Part shown: piece by piece, positions 57,860 through 64,000 of the stretch
Layout: the number at the start of each line of letters is the position of its first letter
How positions within the stretch are numbered: position 1 is the stretch's first letter
Source of the DNA: Gynuella sp.
GTDB lineage: Bacteria > Pseudomonadota > Gammaproteobacteria > Pseudomonadales > Natronospirillaceae
DNA: 64,000 nt
Direction: 5' to 3'
NCBI GenBank assembly: GCA_028282465.1
Contig: JANQHX010000013.1
Location: 27,642 to 91,641 of the forward strand
The notes under the pieces: model-generated
The model's input: only the letters and a program-made list of their open reading frames with translations
Told to the model about the DNA's origin: nothing
Database searches by the model: none
Program-made: the position numbers and the translations under genes

Positions 57860-59200
57860 CTACTTAGCAATAGGCCAATCTGCGGCATCAACTGCATCTA
57901 AAGTTGGTTCATGTTGTTCTGCCTTCCACTTTTTAATAAAGATTCGTTCCGGATCATAAATCTCAGTTTGCTTGTCTAAATCAAAATGCCGCTTACCTCT
58001 TGGGTCTGAACCAACGCCAGCCAAGTATTGCCAATTACCCCAATTAACGGCCACATCATAGTCGATCAACTGCTGCTCAAAATATGCAGCGCCGTAGCGC
58101 CAGTCCACGCTCAACTCATTAACCAAGCAACTCGCAACAATTTGTCTCCCTCGGTTCGACATATATCCCGTTTGATTAAGTTGTTTCATACAAGCATTGA
58201 CTAGGGGATATGGCGTATTACCTTCGCACCAGCGTTTAAACCGTTCTGGGTAGTAGCTTGTTAAAATGTTGGTGTCTCTAATTCCATTTCGGTGAAAAAA
58301 TTTGCTTGTGTGGACCTTTGATAACCAATGAAAATATTCTCGCCACAACAGCTCGAAACTGATCCAGTATGTTGATTCATTTTCCGTAACTTCTCGTTCG
58401 AACTGCTTTAACAATCGAACAATTTGCCAAACGGATATAGAACCATTGGCTAACCAAGGAGAGAACTTGGTGGAGTTATTCCATCCATCTAACTCATTTC
58501 TAACCTGCTTATACTCAGTTGGGTTTTGCGAACTAAAATATTTCAATAGTTGACGCTTTCCAGAATCCGCGCCACCAACAAAAGCCGTTTCAGTGGCTAC
58601 ATTTTTTAGTTCTGGTAGTTTTGGCAGCGACCACTTGCTGTTTCCCGGCACTGGAGGTAACACTAATGGAGTTTTAAAGCTCGAAACACTTTCAAGGGGC
58701 TCGACTTTTCTTCTAAAATAACTAAAACTTTTAATCTCTCGGAAAGCATCGAGGCTAATGGGTAAGGTTGATTTAGAAAAAAGCGTAAGGGCCGGGTATT
58801 GATACAAGGACAGCTTAGGAAATTTTTGTTTTACATGATTCAGTTGAAGGTTTTCATAAACACCCGGCAACTCAGACTTAAATAATGCTGACACACCATA
58901 TTCTTTGATCAGTTTTGATACGGCTACCACTGGGTCGTCAAAAACAATTAAAAGTGACTGATTTAATCTTTCCAGTGAAACATTTAAATCAATTAATGAC
59001 TCATACAAAAATTGCCAACGTTTTTCGCTGATCGACTTTAGACCATACCTGTTAGATTTAAACCATGTTTGTTCAACCACATACACACAAATGAGTTTGT
59101 GACAAGACTCAGCCGCACTGACTAGTGTTTGGTTGTCTTCAATCCTTAAATCGTTGGTAAACCAGAGTAACCCCACATCATGTTTGTTTGTATCCGTCAT
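57860..59200 (-). CDS. Cryptochrome DASH / photolyase-family protein
   Basis: 446 residues. The N-terminal antenna/Rossmann domain starts VGLLWFTNDLRIEDNQTL. The FAD domain has TKFSPWLANGSISVWQI, WREYFHWLSKVH and GNWQYLAGVGSDPRGKRHF. The motif set and length fit Cry-DASH, which repairs cyclobutane dimers in single-stranded or looped DNA and may sense blue light. It is not membrane-bound. The class call rests on motif memory. Confidence 0.88.
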   Translation of the reverse strand: MTDTNKHDVGLLWFTNDLRIEDNQTLVSAAESCHKLICVYVVEQTWFKSNRYGLKSISEKRWQFLYESLIDLNVSLERLNQSLLIVFDDPVVAVSKLIKEYGVSALFKSELPGVYENLQLNHVKQKFPKLSLYQYPALTLFSKSTLPISLDAFREIKSFSYFRRKVEPLESVSSFKTPLVLPPVPGNSKWSLPKLPELKNVATETAFVGGADSGKRQLLKYFSSQNPTEYKQVRNELDGWNNSTKFSPWLANGSISVWQIVRLLKQFEREVTENESTYWISFELLWREYFHWLSKVHTSKFFHRNGIRDTNILTSYYPERFKRWCEGNTPYPLVNACMKQLNQTGYMSNRGRQIVASCLVNELSVDWRYGAAYFEQQLIDYDVAVNWGNWQYLAGVGSDPRGKRHFDLDKQTEIYDPERIFIKKWKAEQHEPTLDAVDAADWPIAK

Positions 59201-59287
59201 CCAAAGACATCCGTATAAATGCTCTACAGTATCTTTACGTAAAACAACTTATTTGGATCAAATATTTTCATTGCTAGGAATCGTCGC

Positions 59288-59881
59288 ATGAAGTTAATCA
59301 AGGGTTTCATATGGATTTTTGTATGTGCATCGTTTTCAACGGTGTCATTGTCAAGTCAAGCCACTAACCAAACTGCACAGCAGCTGGTAGAAGGTTTGGA
59401 CTCAAACCGATACATAGTACTGATGCGCCACGCGTTAGCACCAGGAACCGGAGACCCTACTAATTTTGATTTGAAGGACTGCTCAACTCAAAGGAATCTA
59501 TCTGATGGGGGTCGGGAACAAGCGATCAGAATAGGCGAGCGTCTCAGATCTAGCGGTATAGATAATGCTAAGGTATTTACCAGTCAGTGGTGTCGCTGCC
59601 GGGAGACGGCTAAGTTGCTTGGTTTTGATGAGTATACTGACTTGCCAATTATCAATTCATTTTTTAGAAATTTTGAACGGGAACAAGAGCAGACTGACGA
59701 TTTGCTAACTTGGTTAAAAAAAGAAAGCAGAAAAATAAGTCAACCCATAATCTTAGTTACCCATCAAGTTAACATCACAGCATTGACTGATGTTTTTCCG
59801 AAATCAGGAGAAATGATTTTTATTGAATTACAAAACTCAGAAACCGTAAACGTTGTAGGTAGGTTGATGACAGATTATTAA
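59288..59881 (+). CDS. Secreted histidine phosphatase family protein
   Basis: 197 residues with a signal peptide (ending near SLSSQATNQ). The catalytic motif is VLMRHALAPGTGD (RHA). The second Arg and His sites are TSQWCRCRETA and VTHQVNITAL. The family includes periplasmic phosphomonoesterases. It lies divergent from Cry-DASH and convergent with the Fe-S cryptochrome gene. The substrate is unknown. Confidence 0.85.
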   Translation: MKLIKGFIWIFVCASFSTVSLSSQATNQTAQQLVEGLDSNRYIVLMRHALAPGTGDPTNFDLKDCSTQRNLSDGGREQAIRIGERLRSSGIDNAKVFTSQWCRCRETAKLLGFDEYTDLPIINSFFRNFEREQEQTDDLLTWLKKESRKISQPIILVTHQVNITALTDVFPKSGEMIFIELQNSETVNVVGRLMTDY

Positions 59882-59932
59882 AAGTGTCACCATAATATTT
59901 ACTGGCCTTTGGGTATTGAGCAGACGTCACCA

Positions 59933-61504
59933 TTATAGTTTTTCTATGTTATCGATACACCATTCAGCTCGATTCAATGTAGCCTCTTGAGTTTGGTTAT
60001 CTTGTTTATCCCAACTGCGATACACCATTCCTATTCTTGGATTCTTCTCAAGCCTATCTCTATGTTTCACCATAAAACGCCAATACAAACTGTTCAGCGG
60101 ACAGGCGTTTTCAGTCACTTTTTCCTTTACGCTATAGACGCAAGTTTTGCAATAATCGCTCATTTTATTCACATAGTTACCGCCCGCTGAATAGGGTTTA
60201 GTCGCCACCCAGCCTCCGTCAGCAAATTGACTCATGCCCCGAGTGTTAGGCATCTCGACCCATTCAATAGCATCAATATAAATACCCAAATACCATTGAT
60301 CGACTTGATTAGGGTCTATTCCGGTCAGCAAACAAAAATTTCCGGTAATCATCAGTCTTTGAATATGATGGGCGTAGGCATAGTCTAATGATTGTTGAAT
60401 CGCCTGTTTCATGCATTCCATTTTAGTGTTTCCGTTCCAAAAATAGTCAGGTAATTCTCCGGTGGCGTTTAACGTATTCTGCTCTGTGTAATTCGGCATA
60501 TTGACCCAGTACACACTGCGAACATATTCGCGCCACCCCAATATTTGGCGCACAAAACCTTCTATTTGAGCCAAGGAAATAACACCTTTAGAATTTTCGA
60601 ACGCGTTGACCGCAGCCTCAATTACTTCAGCAGGATTGAGTATTTTAGTATTTAGCGAAAATGATAAACGAGAGTGAAATAGGCTCCACTGGTGCGAGTG
60701 CTGATTGGTCATGGCATCCTGAAATCGACCAAAATTAGGCAGACAGACGTCGCAAAAATAACTAAGTAGCTGTAATGACTGTTCGCGATTCACAGGCCAT
60801 AGAATGTCATTATCACAGTGACCAAAATATTTAACATTGTGTCGGTCAATTCTGTTTTTGATGTCTTTTACCGGGTTTGAAAACAGGAGTGGTTGAGGAA
60901 TATGATTTAAGTCTTTCGGTTTTAACTTTTCACGGTTTTGTTCATCATAGTTCCACTTCCCGCCGATGGGCTTTCCATCCTCCATTAATATATTAAATCT
61001 TTGTCTTAGCTTTCGATAAAATGTCTCCAGGCGATTATGTTGTGCTGGCTTAATAAAGTCCGGCAGTTCATCAAACTCTAACAAAAAGTGTTCGCTATCA
61101 AATTCAATGATTAACTCGTCTGAAATAAGTAACGACCTTAGTTGTTTCAATAACCGATATTCATCTGGCCTTTGATATTGGAATTGCTGTATCGAATATT
61201 GATTCATTAATGTGGAAATTAGCTCGCCTAAATTTTGGTGGCTTTTAGTGTCATCTAAAGTTAAATGTAAAACATGATAGCCAGCTGCTTTCAATTCATC
61301 AGAGAACTGTTCCATCGCAGAGAAGAATGCGCACATTTTCTGGATATGATGTTTCACATAGACCGTTTCTTGGTGTAATTCAGCAATCAAGTACAGGACA
61401 GAATCGTCAACCTGTTCAAACCACGAGTGTTCGGAATTCAGTTGATCACCAAGAATGAGCCTCAGCGTTTTGTATTGCTTATTTAGTTTCAAGGAATCTA
61501 CCAC
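59933..61504 (-). CDS. Iron-sulfur bacterial cryptochrome/(6-4) photolyase
   Basis: 523 residues. The opening LRLILGDQLNSEHSWFEQVD is typical of the FeS-BCP/PhrB family. The Fe-S cysteines are visible as CKTC followed 13 residues later by a third Cys (ENACPLN), with the fourth in MECMKQAIQ. This matches the C-x2-C-x12-C layout of Agrobacterium PhrB. It likely repairs (6-4) photoproducts. The start is a GTG at 61504 with a poor ribosome site, so the true start is uncertain. It lies 20 bases after the flavoprotein gene and is likely co-transcribed. Confidence 0.9.
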   Translation of the reverse strand: MVDSLKLNKQYKTLRLILGDQLNSEHSWFEQVDDSVLYLIAELHQETVYVKHHIQKMCAFFSAMEQFSDELKAAGYHVLHLTLDDTKSHQNLGELISTLMNQYSIQQFQYQRPDEYRLLKQLRSLLISDELIIEFDSEHFLLEFDELPDFIKPAQHNRLETFYRKLRQRFNILMEDGKPIGGKWNYDEQNREKLKPKDLNHIPQPLLFSNPVKDIKNRIDRHNVKYFGHCDNDILWPVNREQSLQLLSYFCDVCLPNFGRFQDAMTNQHSHQWSLFHSRLSFSLNTKILNPAEVIEAAVNAFENSKGVISLAQIEGFVRQILGWREYVRSVYWVNMPNYTEQNTLNATGELPDYFWNGNTKMECMKQAIQQSLDYAYAHHIQRLMITGNFCLLTGIDPNQVDQWYLGIYIDAIEWVEMPNTRGMSQFADGGWVATKPYSAGGNYVNKMSDYCKTCVYSVKEKVTENACPLNSLYWRFMVKHRDRLEKNPRIGMVYRSWDKQDNQTQEATLNRAEWCIDNIEKL

Positions 61505-61524
61505 TTAACCAGATATCACGCTTT

Positions 61525-62517
61525 TCAATGACCAATAAGATGTTCAGACAGTTCAAGACCAGAAAGATAGGCACCTTCAACCCGTCCACCATTGAGCCAA
61601 TCGCCTATCACCGCAATTTGGTTTTCCTCATTTATGATGTAGGACTGGCTGACTCTTGTATCAATAACTTTCGCATATCGCCAATAATGAGTGTAACTGT
61701 GCAACAGTGATAAAGGCTCTATTGCGTAGTTATCTAATGATTCGATGAGCCAATTAAACCCAAGCCTTTCAATGTCAACCAAAGTATCTCTACCATTGTT
61801 GTTTGACCATTCGCTCGAAAAATGCAGCATCCAGCAATCATCAAATTCGTTACTAATGATTTGATTTGGGCGAGACGAAAGCCTTGATACCCAAGAAACA
61901 ATATCATCCCCAAAAAAACCTTGAATCTGATTATCCACATCGCCCCTTGTAGCTAAAGCCAAGGCCCAACAAGGTTGGTGCACAGTTTGATGGATAGGAA
62001 TATCTAGAGGAGAGTTTTTGATCAACAGGGGTACCTGTTCAGCAGGCGCACTCACCACAACCCAATCGAAGTGATTTTTTATTTCAGAGCCATTAGCACA
62101 AACTAATTTCCAACCCTCTACTGAAGAATAAACATGGTCGATTCGAGTGCTCAATTGAATATCAAGATCTTTAGCGAGAGACTCTCCTATGCAACTCATG
62201 CCGGGAGTGCCGACATATCTAGGTGTGGCGTCTGGGCTGGCCACTAACGTCGAGTTGGTTTTACGATAGGGAGTAAACTCCCACTGTGAGACCACACCTT
62301 CGTCTAACCAAAGCTTTACTTGAGATTGAAACCTTTGATCTCGCGCCGTGAAATACTGAGCACCGATGTCAACCTGACCCCAGTCCAGATGTTTGGTAGT
62401 TATTCGCCCCCCTAGCGCCCTCGCCTTTTCGAAGACTCTAACATCAACACCCGAACGGCTAAGTTGTTTGGCCAAAGTAAGCCCGGCTACACCCGCGCCG
62501 ATAATGGCAACGTTCAT
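61525..62517 (-). CDS. FAD-dependent oxidoreductase (renalase/amine-oxidase-like)
   Basis: 330 residues. The N-terminal dinucleotide motif is VAIIGAGVAGLTLAKQL, and the flavin motif ALGGRITTK leads on to DIGAQYFTARD. The C-terminus returns to the FAD site (AVIGDWLNGGRVEGAYLSG). Such proteins are often next to photolyase genes. It is first in a leftward pair with the Fe-S cryptochrome. The substrate is unknown. Confidence 0.88.
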   Translation of the reverse strand: MNVAIIGAGVAGLTLAKQLSRSGVDVRVFEKARALGGRITTKHLDWGQVDIGAQYFTARDQRFQSQVKLWLDEGVVSQWEFTPYRKTNSTLVASPDATPRYVGTPGMSCIGESLAKDLDIQLSTRIDHVYSSVEGWKLVCANGSEIKNHFDWVVVSAPAEQVPLLIKNSPLDIPIHQTVHQPCWALALATRGDVDNQIQGFFGDDIVSWVSRLSSRPNQIISNEFDDCWMLHFSSEWSNNNGRDTLVDIERLGFNWLIESLDNYAIEPLSLLHSYTHYWRYAKVIDTRVSQSYIINEENQIAVIGDWLNGGRVEGAYLSGLELSEHLIGH

Positions 62518-62683
62518 TGCGAAATACTCTAGGTAAACATGGTTCTACGGGACATCAACCGATTAGGTTCAGATTCAGGAGAATTTACTATTTAAACAAT
62601 CATGCCATGGGGGCTTTTGTGATTTCACCCGCAGTTATGCCATCCAATTGAGATTAGGATTTTGATACCAAGGAAAAGGTTTT

Positions 62684-64000
62684 AATGCGTTGTATGAATA
62701 AAGGATTCAGAGCAATATGCGTTTTAGCACTACTAGTCACGTCGACCTTTGCGCTAGCGGCTGTGAATGGCCAAATTCCTCAAGCATACAGGGACGCAAT
62801 TGAGATACAGAATCTACGCGATCCTACACCTGCTCAGCTAAATCAATCCGAAAGGCTCTTACTCTCCATAGGCATTAACAACCCTAAAGACAAGTATTTT
62901 TTAATTGGAATGGCCAACCTAGCCATCACAAAAATAAGGACTCACTTTGATAACGAGCCAAGTAAATGGTTTCAGGAAGGGTTAAAAACCTTAAACAAAG
63001 CGAATACTGTTTTCCCTGAAGATTACGAGATACTCACCACCTACTCAAAGTTATATCTGTCTGTAAAAAAAGAAGACGAAGCCATTGAATTTGCAACTCG
63101 CGCAAAATCAATTGACAGCAAAAGGCCCGAAGCCCATCTACTCATTCAAAAGATAGAAAACATTAGAACTTATAACGCGGCGCTCAACTTATTTGAGAGC
63201 TATAGAGGAAAGACAAGCGACCTGAACCGAGCAGAACGACTGCTCTATTCAATCGGTGACGTCTACCCTGATAGTCCATATTTTTTAATTGGAATGGGCA
63301 TTCTGGCTTATTACAGAGGTTACTTAGGTAGAGACGATTACACACCAGAGGCCTTGAATGAATCATTTAGAAAATTGTCGAGAGCTTCCAGTCAGCATCC
63401 TAATTTCTATGACGGTTATTTATATTTAGGTTATGTTCAAAATCATAAAAAGCTCCTGAACCAAGCAATGACAAGTGCTAATCGAGCAATAGACATTGAT
63501 GCCCAAGACCCCAGAGCATATCTATTGAAAGCCACTATTCTCTATCATCAAGACGAAATAGATGACTCTATTAAAGTACTCGATCAGCTACAGAGTCGAA
63601 AAGACCTTTCTATAGAACAAAAATCTACTCTTTATTACTGGCTTGCAAGCAATCACAGATATGCCAAGCGAATTGGAGAAGCTGAAATGTATTACCAAAT
63701 GGCAGTAGATAATCAGCCAAGGGATAAGTGGGCTTTGCAGAACTACGCCCTGTTTTGCATATATGAAACTGGGGAATACGAGCAAGCTATTAGCCTAATT
63801 AACCAATCGTTATTGTATGACAAAACCAACAGCAACTACCAAATACTAGCCATGGCCTATGATCAAAAAGCAACTCATATATTCGTTGAAACCAAAGATG
63901 CTAGAAAAGCTATTCCGTTTTTTATTAAGTCAATAAAAGCGAATCCAGAATACGCAAAAGCCTACTATGGATTGGGAGTCGCTTACTCTAACTTAGGCCT
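62684..64000 (+). CDS. Exported tetratricopeptide-repeat protein (partial, runs off right edge)
   Basis: ATG at 62684 with an AAGGAAAAGG site; open for 439 codons to the edge. The signal peptide is in the first 25-30 residues (ICVLALLVTSTFALAA). TPR-like helical pairs follow, with an internal duplication: LLLSIG-YFLIGMANLA near residue 65 and LLYSIG-YFLIGMGILA near residue 187. It is probably a periplasmic scaffold. The partner is unknown. Confidence 0.8.

Overview
The window looks like part of the chromosome of a marine-type gammaproteobacterium. The base composition is AT-leaning. The gene content points the same way: Calx-beta and thrombospondin-type Asp-rich surface proteins, a GlyGly-CTERM-like tail, two photolyase/cryptochromes and a phosphite-use operon. 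I cannot name the genus. No tRNA, rRNA, CRISPR array, phage integrase or transposase was seen.

About 53 kb is one large type VI secretion (T6SS) locus. Leftward, from 12.3 kb to the left edge, runs the core operon tssA-tssB-tssC-hcp-tssJ-tssK-tssL-tssM. It is followed by a second sheath gene in which a TssB-like domain and a TssC domain are fused in one protein, cut by the window edge. tssE, tssF and tssG are not in view. In the middle, rightward, are a 3474-residue Calx-beta lipoprotein, a thrombospondin-repeat surface protein, and an effector module. The module holds an unknown Ig-like protein, a GxSxG lipase-like protein, an exported LRR protein, a rearranged effector remnant and a second LRR protein. 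Leftward again, from 50.2 to 33.8 kb, runs one tight gene string: a two-partner-secretion pair (tpsB, tpsA), vgrG, two related membrane-protein genes separated by a broken DUF2169 copy, DUF2169, two pentapeptide-repeat proteins, DUF3540 and a DUF4150 (PAAR-like) spike tip. clpV (tssH) lies divergently at 50.4-53.0 kb.

The right end is metabolic and light-related. It has an orphan Nmad3-like protein and a ptxABCD phosphite transport and oxidation operon whose dehydrogenase keeps the PtxD active-site residues. A Cry-DASH gene follows, with a previously hidden 49-residue Cys-rich ORF behind it, then a secreted histidine phosphatase, an Fe-S bacterial cryptochrome/photolyase, a renalase-like flavoprotein and a partial TPR protein.

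The strongest novelties are in the T6SS machine. First, the last 100 residues of TssM align without gaps to the last 100 residues of TssK (41 identities by my count), so a TssK head-like domain appears to be grafted onto the membrane-complex protein. Second, there is a natural TssB-TssC fusion alongside separate tssB and tssC. Together they suggest a T6SS with a rebuilt sheath/baseplate-to-membrane interface. The effector region shows repeated duplication and recombination, giving orphan immunity-like genes and chimeric remnants.
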